Positions 1-6,446 of a DNA stretch of 7,002 nt are shown in pieces. Origin of the DNA: Bacteroidota bacterium (GTDB lineage Bacteria; Bacteroidota; Bacteroidia; Chitinophagales; Chitinophagaceae); the NCBI GenBank assembly GCA_023386395.1, contig JAEWJV010000530.1, forward strand, positions 1 through 7,002, in the 5' to 3' direction. The notes below the pieces were generated by a model. The model was not told the DNA's origin, did not search any database, and saw only the letters and a list, made by a program, of their open reading frames with translations. The position numbers were made by a program, and so were the translations under genes. Position 1 is the first letter of the stretch, and every line of letters begins with the position of its first letter.

Positions 1-81
1 AAAGCCCATGTAAAAGATGGTAAGATCAGTACGTATGGTGTAATATGCAAAATTTCTTTCAGGCTTGATGACCCAAGATAG
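1..81 (+). CDS. C-terminal fragment of a dodecin-like small protein (5' end outside window)
   Basis: The first frame is open from the left edge to a TAG at 79-81 and gives 26 residues ending in ISFRLDDPR. The pattern HVKDGKIxxYxVxxKIxFRL matches the last two beta strands of dodecins, small flavin-binding proteins of about 65-70 residues that form hollow dodecamers and store or buffer flavin in the cytoplasm. Dodecins normally end a few residues after this strand, so the stop fits the family. The flavin-stacking tryptophan and the N-terminal helix would lie upstream and cannot be checked. A rho-independent terminator follows 50 bp after the stop, supporting this as a real gene end. The identification rests on a short fragment, and another small beta-rich protein is possible. 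Confidence 0.6.
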   Translation, partial: KAHVKDGKISTYGVICKISFRLDDPR

Positions 82-131
82 TCTTAAGTGGTAGCAGGTG
101 AATAGCAATGCCTGCGGTCAACATCAACAGG

Positions 132-165
132 TGCACGGATAATTATATCCGTGCATTTTTTATTT
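132..165 (+). terminator. Rho-independent terminator of the dodecin-like gene
   Basis: A perfect 10-bp stem (TGCACGGATA at 132-141, complement at 146-155) closes an ATTA loop and is followed directly by a T-rich run (TTTTTTATTT). It lies 50 bp past the stop of the upstream fragment and 62 bp before the next start, so it separates the two genes transcriptionally. Confidence 0.9.
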
Positions 166-226
166 ATAAGCAAACCCAACAATATAGCGTGAAGGAATGT
201 TTATCTTGCCATTCTAAACATCATTT

Positions 227-1417
227 ATGCCACCTGCTTTGCAGCAAACAAAACAACGCATTCAGTCAATAGATATTTTGCGCGGCATTGTAATGCTTAT
301 TATGGCGCTTGATCATACCCGTGATTTTTTTCATGCCAGCGCCATGACTGAAGACCCTTTAAATTTCGATACAACAACACCTCTGCTATTTTTCACAAGA
401 TGGATAACGCATTTTTGTGCTCCGGCATTTGTGTTTCTATCAGGCACCTCTGCGTTTCTCGCAGGCCGGCGCAAAAGCAAAAAAGAATTAAGCATCTTTT
501 TAATAAAACGCGGGTTGTGGCTGCTGATTGTTGAAATAGTAATTATGTCGCTGATATTTTCTTTTAACCCGCTTTACAACGTTATTTTTTTGCAGGTTAT
601 TTGGGTGATAGGATGGAGCATGATATTGCTGGGGCTGCTGGTAAGAACTTCCATGAAACTTATTGTTATGATTGGCGTTATTTTATTTTCCGGGCATAAT
701 ATACTTGATTATGTTCAGTTACCGCAGCAGGGCCTGGGCCATGTATTATGGAGTATTTTATTCACCGCCTTCGGCACTGTTTTTAAGTATGGCGAAACAC
801 GTTTTATACTTGACCTTTATGCAATTCTTCCCTGGACAGGCGTAATGTTTTTAGGATATGGTTTTGGCACAATATATCAGCAGCCCGATGATGTTAAAAG
901 AAGAAAAGCAATACTCACTATCGGTTTTGCAGTTATTGTTTTCTTTATTGTTTTAAGGTATGTTAATCTATACGGAGATCCCAGTCACTGGTCAATACAA
1001 AAGAATGCGCTCTATACATTTTTATCTTTTCTAAATACATCAAAATACCCGCCGTCACTTTGTTATTTGTGCATGACGCTTGGGCCGGTAATTGTTTTGC
1101 TTGCATTAACGGAGACAGTTCAAAATAAATTTGCGCGGGTTGCAGGCATGTATGGAAGGGTGCCGTTCTTTTATTATGTACTGCATTTTTTCCTGATACA
1201 TGTTATATGTGTTATACTGTTTTTTGTTTCGGGCCACACAGCAAAAGATGTTGTTGATATGAATTCGCCGTTCCTGTTCCGCCCGCAGCATTTTGGCTTT
1301 AGCCTAGGAATAGTATATGTTTTGTGGCTAACCGTAATTCTCGCTTTATATAAACCCTGCAGGTGGTTTGATACTTACCGGAAAACCCACTCGCAATGGT
1401 GGTTAAGTTATTTATAA
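227..1417 (+). CDS. HGSNAT-like (DUF1624) polytopic membrane acyltransferase
   Basis: This 396-residue integral membrane protein belongs to the heparan-alpha-glucosaminide N-acetyltransferase catalytic-domain family (HGSNAT_cat/DUF1624). The first block, SIDILRGIVMLIMALDHTRD (residues 14-33), is the family's N-terminal signature. It is followed by WITHFCAPAFVFLSG (about 59-73), KYPPSLCYLCMTLGP (273-287) and GRVPFFYYVLHFFLIH (310-325). About ten hydrophobic segments alternate with short charged loops, for example RRKSKK near 81-86 and DDVKRRK near 221-227. The C-terminus CRWFD...WWLSYL is also typical of bacterial members. The human enzyme moves acetyl groups from cytosolic acetyl-CoA across the membrane onto glucosamine. 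Bacterial members are presumed to acylate an extracytoplasmic glycan, but their substrate is not known to me. H30 and H36 are candidates for the acetyl-carrying histidine, which is inference. The start is the first ATG after an in-frame TAA (215-217) and sits 11 residues before the conserved block. No Shine-Dalgarno site is obvious. Confidence 0.88.
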   Translation: MPPALQQTKQRIQSIDILRGIVMLIMALDHTRDFFHASAMTEDPLNFDTTTPLLFFTRWITHFCAPAFVFLSGTSAFLAGRRKSKKELSIFLIKRGLWLLIVEIVIMSLIFSFNPLYNVIFLQVIWVIGWSMILLGLLVRTSMKLIVMIGVILFSGHNILDYVQLPQQGLGHVLWSILFTAFGTVFKYGETRFILDLYAILPWTGVMFLGYGFGTIYQQPDDVKRRKAILTIGFAVIVFFIVLRYVNLYGDPSHWSIQKNALYTFLSFLNTSKYPPSLCYLCMTLGPVIVLLALTETVQNKFARVAGMYGRVPFFYYVLHFFLIHVICVILFFVSGHTAKDVVDMNSPFLFRPQHFGFSLGIVYVLWLTVILALYKPCRWFDTYRKTHSQWWLSYL

Positions 1418-1506
1418 TCCCGTTTTAATACTTAAACCGGATTCGATTTATAAATACTTTCGCTTACAGTCGCTTTATTTACAAAGAATATTTTAAATAC
1501 CCGCTT

Positions 1507-3105
1507 ATGCTCAAATTCAAATTCGCATTGGGTTCATTTTGTGCAGTATTTTTATTTCTCTATTCCTGCAAATCTGAAAATAAGAATAAAGCCGCCGAAG
1601 AAAAGGCTGTTCACGAAGAGGTAGCGCCGGGAAGTTTTAATCTTAATTCAGGAATAAAATTCGATAGTAATCACATACGGGAATTCCTCGACAGCATGCC
1701 ACTCTTTAAACAGTTCAACAAAGAATTTGATACATTCTACCGGGCTAACAATTATAACTATGCGTGGTATGATAAGAATGGCCTGATTGAAACGGCGAGT
1801 GCACTTACTTCCAGTCTTAACGAAGTAAAGCAGGAAGGTGTAACGGCGGATATTCCATATAAAGATACGCTTGAAGAATTGTTACACACAACCGATTTGC
1901 GTGCGCCTGATATTACAACCGAATTAATGCTTACGGGTGAGTATTTTTATTATGCGAAGAAAATATATGCCGGTACGCTTAATGGTAAAGCAGATTCCAT
2001 TAACTGGTACCTGCCGCGAAAAAAATTATCGTATTCCACATTGCTTGCGAACAATTTAAATTCGGGCAGCTTTGGCGAATCAAGAGGTGATGTAATAAGC
2101 CTGCAATATGATGGTTTGAAAAAAAACCTGGCACATTACCGGGATATTGAATCGAAAGATGATGAAGTTATTATTCCTTCCATAAAAAAATCAATCAAAC
2201 AAAAAGATTCTTCGGCAACAGTTGCCACTGTTAGAAAAAGATTAATGCAGTTAGGTTATATAACGGCAGCTGATACGGCAGGCAACATATATGATAAAAG
2301 CCTCGCAGGTGTTGTGCGCAGGCTTAAGGATATATATGGCTTAAAACAGGATTCGCTGCTTTCCAATGAACTGGTTACAGAGCTGAATATACCTGCAAAA
2401 AAACGTATTGAACAGATAATGGTGAACATGGAACGTTTGCGCTGGATGCCTGAAGATACAACCGTTTCAAAAGAATTTATTCTTGTAAACATTCCTGAAT
2501 ATACACTGGTATATTATGAAAATGCAAAACCGGTTTGGCGGTGCGGCGTTGTGGTAGGAACGCCTATGAATAAAACGGTAATTTTTAGCGGCGATATGAA
2601 ATATGTTGTATTCAGCCCTTACTGGAATGTGCCGCAAAGCATTATTAATAAGGAGATAAAGCCGGGCATGGCACGTAATAAAAACTACCTGGCTGCACAT
2701 AATATGGAATGGAATGGCGGCCGGGTACGGCAAAAACCCGGGCCAAGAAACTCGCTTGGCCTTGTTAAATTTCTTTTCCCTAATTCAAATAATATTTACC
2801 TGCATGATACTCCTTCCAAATCTTTGTTTAACGAAACCAACCGCGCATTCAGCCATGGGTGTATCCGTGTGTCAAAACCAAGAGACCTTGCCATAAAAGT
2901 TTTGAGAAGAAATCCTGAATGGACGCCTGAAAAAATTGACGCAGCCATGCATGCAGGCAAAGAAAAATGGGTAACATTAAAACAAACGATACCGGTTTAC
3001 ATTGGTTATTTTACGGCCTATATAGATGGTAATGGTGAAGTGAATTTTAGAAAAGACATTTACAAAAACGACGACCGTTTATATAATATGCTTGTGCAGA
3101 ATTGA
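1507..3105 (+). CDS. L,D-transpeptidase lipoprotein (LdtD/YcbB-like, YkuD domain)
   Basis: This 532-residue enzyme is predicted to form 3-3 (mDAP-mDAP) peptidoglycan crosslinks or a related L,D-transpeptidation in the periplasm. The N-terminus has a hydrophobic stretch ending in a lipobox (L18-Y-S-C21), so it is probably lipid-anchored. Next comes an LdtD-type scaffold region (about 60-225) containing FYRANNYNYAWYDKNG near 77-92. A PG_binding_1-like helical domain (about 233-293) contains the TVRKRLMQLGY segment. The YkuD catalytic domain runs from about 323 to 480. The active site is complete: H433 in YLHDTP, then SHGCIRV with H450, the nucleophile C452 and R454. The domain order and length are close to E. 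coli LdtD (about 615 residues), with a long insertion before the catalytic motif that corresponds to the capping loop. The ATG is chosen because it gives a proper lipoprotein signal. The gene lies 89 bp after the acyltransferase and has its own terminator. Whether the scaffold gives the LdtD-type crosslinking activity is inferred from architecture. Confidence 0.93.
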   Translation: MLKFKFALGSFCAVFLFLYSCKSENKNKAAEEKAVHEEVAPGSFNLNSGIKFDSNHIREFLDSMPLFKQFNKEFDTFYRANNYNYAWYDKNGLIETASALTSSLNEVKQEGVTADIPYKDTLEELLHTTDLRAPDITTELMLTGEYFYYAKKIYAGTLNGKADSINWYLPRKKLSYSTLLANNLNSGSFGESRGDVISLQYDGLKKNLAHYRDIESKDDEVIIPSIKKSIKQKDSSATVATVRKRLMQLGYITAADTAGNIYDKSLAGVVRRLKDIYGLKQDSLLSNELVTELNIPAKKRIEQIMVNMERLRWMPEDTTVSKEFILVNIPEYTLVYYENAKPVWRCGVVVGTPMNKTVIFSGDMKYVVFSPYWNVPQSIINKEIKPGMARNKNYLAAHNMEWNGGRVRQKPGPRNSLGLVKFLFPNSNNIYLHDTPSKSLFNETNRAFSHGCIRVSKPRDLAIKVLRRNPEWTPEKIDAAMHAGKEKWVTLKQTIPVYIGYFTAYIDGNGEVNFRKDIYKNDDRLYNMLVQN

Positions 3106-3122
3106 TACAAGCCGGTTAAAAT

Positions 3123-3175
3123 AATAAGCCACGAAATGCATATAACTATACTGGCATTTGTGGCTTATTTATTTA
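3123..3175. terminator. Long hairpin terminator after the L,D-transpeptidase gene, possibly bidirectional
   Basis: The 5' arm (3123-3139) pairs with the 3' arm (3154-3169) over 16 bp, with a single bulged G at 3133 and a 14-nt AT-rich loop. The sequence TTTATTTATA follows on the plus strand, giving a plausible terminator 17 bp past the stop codon. On the minus strand the hairpin is followed by ATTATTTT, so it could also stop transcripts from the convergent SDR gene. Confidence 0.8.
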
Positions 3176-3240
3176 TATTACACATAACCTGTTGTGCTAT
3201 TAAAATTTTAGAGAGCACCTCTTAAATGACGTTCTTAGTT

Positions 3241-3322
3241 CGTCATGTCGAGGTGACGAGACATCTCTGTACAGTTATAATTTCAAAATAAGGTATAGAT
3301 TTCTCCTATCGTCGAAATGACG
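3241..3322. repeat. 82-bp imperfect inverted repeat, probable dispersed intergenic element
   Basis: The left arm (3241-3266, starting CGTCATGTCGA and ending ACATCT) and the reverse complement of the right arm (3297-3322, starting CGTCATTTCGA and ending AAATCT) are both 26 bp and agree at 20 of 26 positions without gaps. The 30-bp spacer begins with the perfect palindrome CTGTACAG (3267-3274). A further ATGACG at 3226-3231 mirrors the left arm's outer end, and AAATGACG occurs both at 3224-3231 and at 3315-3322. From memory, the GTCATTTCGAC...AGAAATCT type of arm is common between genes in many Bacteroidota genomes, which suggests a REP- or MITE-like family. No coding region is seen within it. 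It sits between two convergent genes, and copy number cannot be judged from one window. Confidence 0.65.
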
Positions 3323-3374
3323 GTTCAATCTGTTTCTATATAAGTTTAATAGCCCAACACTTAAACATTATAAT

Positions 3375-4169
3375 TTATACGGCTGCTTTTACAACGCCAC
3401 CATCAACCCTTAGCGCTGCGCCGTTTGTTGCAGAAGAAAGCGGGCTTGCAATATAAGTTACAAGATTGGCCACTTCTTCCGTGGTTGCAAAGCGTTGTAT
3501 AATTGATGTGGGGCGCATTGTTTTAAAGAAATCTTTTTCCACCTCATTTACAGGCTTGTTTTGTTCATTGGAAAGGCTTTCAATAAACCCGCCCACGCCT
3601 TCTGATTTTGTGGGGCCGGGCAATATAGTATTCACCGTAACATTACTGCCTTTTGTAAGTTCAGCAAGGCCGCGGCTTACGGCAAGCTGCGCTGTTTTGG
3701 TCATGCCGTAATGTATCATCTCTTCAGGAATCTGTAAAGCAGATTCACTCGAGATAAAGATGATCCTCCCCCAATTTTGCTGTAGCATTTTTGGGAAATA
3801 ATGACGCGATAAACGCACACCGCTCATTACATTCACCTCAAAAAATGTAAACCATTCTTCATCGGGAATATCCACAAATGCTTTTGGGCCAAATGTAGCT
3901 GCATTGTTTATAAGTATATCCACAAACGGAACCTGCTTTATAAGATTATCCACATCTTCTTTCTTTGAAAAATCCGCTGTAACGCCGCTTACATCAGCAC
4001 CGGGCACATCTTTTATTAATGTTTCGATTGCTGCATTTATTCTTTTATTACCACGGCCATTAATGATAACCTTTGCGCCTTCTTTCAATAAGTTTTTCGC
4101 AATAGCATATCCAATGCCTGCTGTGGAACCGGTAACTAACGCCGTTTTGCCTTTCAGTTGTAAATCCAT
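3375..4169 (-). CDS. SDR family NAD(P)-dependent oxidoreductase
   Basis: This 264-residue classical short-chain dehydrogenase/reductase is a cytoplasmic Rossmann-fold enzyme. The dinucleotide-binding motif TGSTAGIG is at residues 13-20. NNA at 88-90 stabilises the central sheet. The catalytic set is N113, S141, Y154 and K158 (YGMTK), with the usual 13-residue spacing between Ser and Tyr. R39 at the end of the second strand (INGRG) suggests NADP(H) preference, which is inference. The C-terminal DGG (256-258) is typical of FabG-like members, and the length is standard. The substrate cannot be read from the sequence, so no gene symbol is given. The ATG at 4167-4169 begins 12 residues before the TG motif, as in most SDRs. 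There is no Shine-Dalgarno site upstream, only AT-rich sequence. The gene is divergent from the OmpA-like gene across 208 bp and convergent with the L,D-transpeptidase gene. It looks like a stand-alone unit. Confidence 0.93.
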   Translation of the reverse strand: MDLQLKGKTALVTGSTAGIGYAIAKNLLKEGAKVIINGRGNKRINAAIETLIKDVPGADVSGVTADFSKKEDVDNLIKQVPFVDILINNAATFGPKAFVDIPDEEWFTFFEVNVMSGVRLSRHYFPKMLQQNWGRIIFISSESALQIPEEMIHYGMTKTAQLAVSRGLAELTKGSNVTVNTILPGPTKSEGVGGFIESLSNEQNKPVNEVEKDFFKTMRPTSIIQRFATTEEVANLVTYIASPLSSATNGAALRVDGGVVKAAV

Positions 4170-4288
4170 ATCAGTTTATTTAAAAAATGTGATTAAATAT
4201 TTCAGAAAATTCAATCTTACAAAAATCCAATTCTATTGTTTAATGCAAGCCTGCCCTTATAAACATTCATAAAAATTTATCATTACTA

Positions 4289-4318
4289 TTTATAAAAAAG
4301 ATAAATAATATAAAATTG
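4289..4318 (+). promoter_or_regulatory. Possible Bacteroidota-type promoter for the OmpA-like gene
   Basis: TAAAATTG (4311-4318) matches the TAnnTTTG -7 consensus at five of six fixed positions. TTTA (4289-4292) lies 18 bp upstream, where a TTTG-like -33 element is expected. It would give a leader of about 50 nt before the GTG start. The region is very AT-rich, so chance matches are likely. Confidence 0.25.
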
Positions 4319-4377
4319 AAAAACTTGGACGAAATTTTGTAATTAGCAACATATTAATAAACGCAAAATATATTATC

Positions 4378-5289
4378 GTGAAAATTAAATCTTCTTTACT
4401 GATTAGCGCCGCAGCTATGGCAATACTTGCTACAAGCTGTGTAGGCACTAAAAAGTACCAGGCATTACAGGCAGATTACAGCAGTTTACAAGGCAGGATG
4501 AATGCAATTGGAAAAGAAAATGCAGACTGCCAGAGCAATTTAAGTTCAGCAAACGTAAAAATAGCAGGGCTGCAGGACCAGTTAAGGGCAGAACGCGCCA
4601 ATGCACAAAACTTACAGGCCAGCGCCCAGTCGTTACAGGCGGCATTGGATAAATGCCTTACTTCTACAAGCCAGGGCAACGTAAATATTTCAAAGCTTGT
4701 TGATGAAATAAATTCTTCTAACAAGTATATTCAGCAACTGGTTAATTCAAAGAATAAAAGCGATTCTTTAAACATGGTATTAACGAACAATCTTACAAGA
4801 TCGTTAAGCCGCGAAGAAATGAAGGATGTGGATGTGCAGGTATTGAAAGGTGTTGTATATATTTCTTTATCTGATAACATGCTGTACAAATCAGGCAGCT
4901 ACGAAATATCTGATAAAGCCAACGAAACATTATCTAAGATTGCCAAAATAATTATGGATTATAAAGATTTTGAAGTATTGATTGAAGGTAATACGGATAA
5001 TGTGCCTATTTCAAAAACAAACATCCGCAACAACTGGGATTTAAGTACATTAAGGGCATCTTCCGTGGTGCAGGCTTTGCAAAATACTTTTGGTGTTGAT
5101 CCGAAACGCCTTACAGCAGGTGGCCGCGGCGAATACAATCCTATTGCCAGCAACGATACACCTGATGGAAAAGCAAAGAACAGGCGTACGCAAATCATCA
5201 TTACGCCTAAACTTGACCAGTTTATGGAATTGATTGATAAAGCACCCGAACCGGATTCTACAGTTACAACTCCTGCCACAACCAATTAA
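4378..5289 (+). CDS. OmpA-family peptidoglycan-binding lipoprotein with coiled-coil stalk
   Basis: This 303-residue predicted lipoprotein anchors the outer membrane to peptidoglycan or acts in an envelope complex. The signal peptide ends in the lipobox A18-T-S-C21. Residues about 25-140 are rich in Gln, Ala, Ser and Asn with heptad-like Leu spacing (YQALQADYSSL, LQDQL, LQAALDK) and should form an alpha-helical coiled coil. The OmpA C-like domain spans about 155-277. It has IEGNTDNVPI (202-211), with D207 as the likely diaminopimelate-binding Asp, LSTLRAS with R226 as the matching Arg, LTAGGRGEYNP (245-255) and NRRTQIII (268-275). The usual GHTD is GNTD here. The tail after 285 is Pro/Thr-rich and probably disordered. 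The gene starts with GTG: no in-frame ATG occurs upstream before AT-rich noncoding sequence, and GTG yields the correct signal peptide (MKIKSSLLIS). A strong terminator follows 21 bp after the stop, so it appears monocistronic. Confidence 0.92.
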   Translation: MKIKSSLLISAAAMAILATSCVGTKKYQALQADYSSLQGRMNAIGKENADCQSNLSSANVKIAGLQDQLRAERANAQNLQASAQSLQAALDKCLTSTSQGNVNISKLVDEINSSNKYIQQLVNSKNKSDSLNMVLTNNLTRSLSREEMKDVDVQVLKGVVYISLSDNMLYKSGSYEISDKANETLSKIAKIIMDYKDFEVLIEGNTDNVPISKTNIRNNWDLSTLRASSVVQALQNTFGVDPKRLTAGGRGEYNPIASNDTPDGKAKNRRTQIIITPKLDQFMELIDKAPEPDSTVTTPATTN

Positions 5290-5310
5290 AGCAGGCTTAT
5301 TCAATTATAT

Positions 5311-5350
5311 AAAAAGGCTGTTGAAAAATTTCAACAGCCTTTTTTATTTT
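5311..5350 (+). terminator. Strong rho-independent terminator after the OmpA-like gene
   Basis: AGGCTGTTGAAA (5315-5326) pairs perfectly with TTTCAACAGCCT (5329-5340), followed by TTTTTATTTT. The preceding run of A's (5311-5315) extends the stem into the T-tract, making it potentially bidirectional. It lies 21 bp past the stop codon. Confidence 0.93.
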
Positions 5351-5417
5351 TCAATCGCTTTAAATATTTACCTGCAAATTATTTCTTGCATACTTTACAC
5401 AGATAACGCTTCCCTTA

Positions 5418-5447
5418 TTTTCGCTTTCTGTAAACATTGTATCTTTC
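5418..5447 (+). promoter_or_regulatory. Possible promoter for the Ppx/GppA gene
   Basis: TATCTTTC (5440-5447) matches TAnnTTTG at five of six fixed positions, and TTTT (5418-5421) lies 18 bp upstream in the -33 position. A promoter is needed here because the preceding gene ends in a strong terminator. The leader to the TTG start would be only about 20 nt. The match is suggestive only. Confidence 0.27.
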
Positions 5448-5474
5448 GCCGCATTGAACCATAAATAAAAGATA

Positions 5475-6362
5475 TTGAGATTAGCAGCAATTGATATTGG
5501 CAGTAACGCAGCGAGATTATTAATTTCTGAAGTAAGACCGGATGACAAAGGTAAATCCGAACTTACCAAACTCAATTTAATACGTGTGCCGCTGCGTTTG
5601 GGTTTTGATGTGTTTGAAAGAAATGAAATAGGCAGCAGGAAAATTGTAATGCTCATGCAAACGATGAAAGCATTTAGTTTTTTGCTGAAAGCGTATGAAG
5701 TAAAACAGGTGAAAGCCTGTGCCACCAGCGCTATGCGGGACGCTGTTAATGGCCCGGATATAATAAAGCAGGTAAAACTTGAAACAGGTATTAAAATAGA
5801 TATTCTAAATGGCGACGAGGAGGCAACGATGATCTACGAAAATCATATTGCAGAAAACCTCGGCTGGGAACATGCTTATTTATACGTTGATGTGGGAGGT
5901 GGGAGTACCGAATTAAGTTTTATTGCCGATGGAAAACTGCGTTATAAAGAATCTGTGAATATTGGCACTATCCGCATTTTAAAAAACATGGTTGATGAAT
6001 CACAGTGGGATGAATTTAAAGCGAAAGTTAAAGCCAATATAAAAAGTAAACTGCCGGTAATTGCTATTGGTTCCGGTGGTAATATCAACAAGGTTTTTTC
6101 ATTAAGCAAACGAAAAGATGGCAAGCCGCTATCCTTCGAATTATTGAAAGATTATTATAAAGAGCTTTCCAGTTTTTCATTAAGTGAACGCATCCGCATA
6201 TATAAAATGAAAGATGACCGTGCTGATGTAATTGTGCCTGCCCTTCAGATTTATGTAAACGTAATGCGCTGGGCCGGTATAGAAGAAATATATGTGCCCA
6301 AAATAGGCCTGGCGGACGGTCTTATACAAAAGCTCTACGAAGAAATACAAAATAAAAAATAA
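5475..6362 (+). CDS. Ppx/GppA-family phosphatase, short form (exopolyphosphatase / pppGpp phosphohydrolase type)
   Basis: This 295-residue cytoplasmic protein of the ASKHA (actin/sugar-kinase-like) fold hydrolyses polyphosphate or pppGpp in characterised relatives. The phosphate-1 motif is at the extreme N-terminus, AIDIGSNAARLLI (5-17). ACATSAMRDAVN (81-92) and LNGDEEATMIY (111-121) follow, with E115/E116 covering the catalytic Glu. DVGGGSTELSF (139-149) is the phosphate-2 motif and AIGSGGNINKV (197-207) matches the family's GTGG loop. RADVIVPALQIY and IGLADGLI (278-285) complete the two-lobe core. E. coli Ppx and GppA are about 500 residues with a C-terminal HD-like domain, which is absent here, so this is the single-module form. 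TTG is the start: an in-frame TAA lies at 5466-5468, no ATG is available, and TTG puts the core motif at residues 5-17 as in the family. Which substrate it prefers cannot be told. panB follows after 84 bp on the same strand. Confidence 0.9.
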   Translation: MRLAAIDIGSNAARLLISEVRPDDKGKSELTKLNLIRVPLRLGFDVFERNEIGSRKIVMLMQTMKAFSFLLKAYEVKQVKACATSAMRDAVNGPDIIKQVKLETGIKIDILNGDEEATMIYENHIAENLGWEHAYLYVDVGGGSTELSFIADGKLRYKESVNIGTIRILKNMVDESQWDEFKAKVKANIKSKLPVIAIGSGGNINKVFSLSKRKDGKPLSFELLKDYYKELSSFSLSERIRIYKMKDDRADVIVPALQIYVNVMRWAGIEEIYVPKIGLADGLIQKLYEEIQNKK

Positions 6363-6446
6363 TCGGCATATTTGCAGTGGCATCTGGATATGTTTTATTC
6401 TAACGCAGGGTCATATTCAGCTTCTATCACCAATTAATTTATTCAG

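Noticed and set aside
94..115. GCAGG / CCTGC inverted repeat between the dodecin-like stop and its terminator
   Set aside because: The stem is only 5 bp with a 12-nt loop, close to chance, and it has no role beyond lying upstream of the strong terminator.
1422..1440. Weak inverted repeat (CCGTTTTAA / TTAAACCGG) after the acyltransferase gene, considered as a terminator
   Set aside because: The stem has an internal mismatch, a 3-nt loop and no T-tract after it. The evidence is too weak to call, so read-through into the L,D-transpeptidase gene remains possible.
3904..4272. 122-codon plus-strand open frame antisense to the SDR N-terminus
   Set aside because: It is opposite the Rossmann dinucleotide-binding motif, its composition reflects the complement of the SDR codons, and it runs into noncoding AT-rich sequence.
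4959..5285. 108-codon open frame on the minus strand inside the OmpA-like gene
   Set aside because: It lies wholly opposite a strongly supported OmpA domain, and its translation shows no recognisable domain or plausible composition. It is best read as a shadow of the real gene.
5360..5725. 121-codon open frame on the minus strand overlapping the start of the Ppx/GppA gene
   Set aside because: Most of it is antisense to conserved Ppx/GppA motifs, and the protein resembles no family I know. No supporting start signal or promoter is seen.
6371..6396. TTTG (6371-6374) and TATGTTTT (6389-6396) as a promoter for panB
   Set aside because: The -7-like octamer is good, but the spacing to TTTG is only 14 bp where about 18-21 is expected. 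panB may simply be read from the Ppx/GppA transcript.
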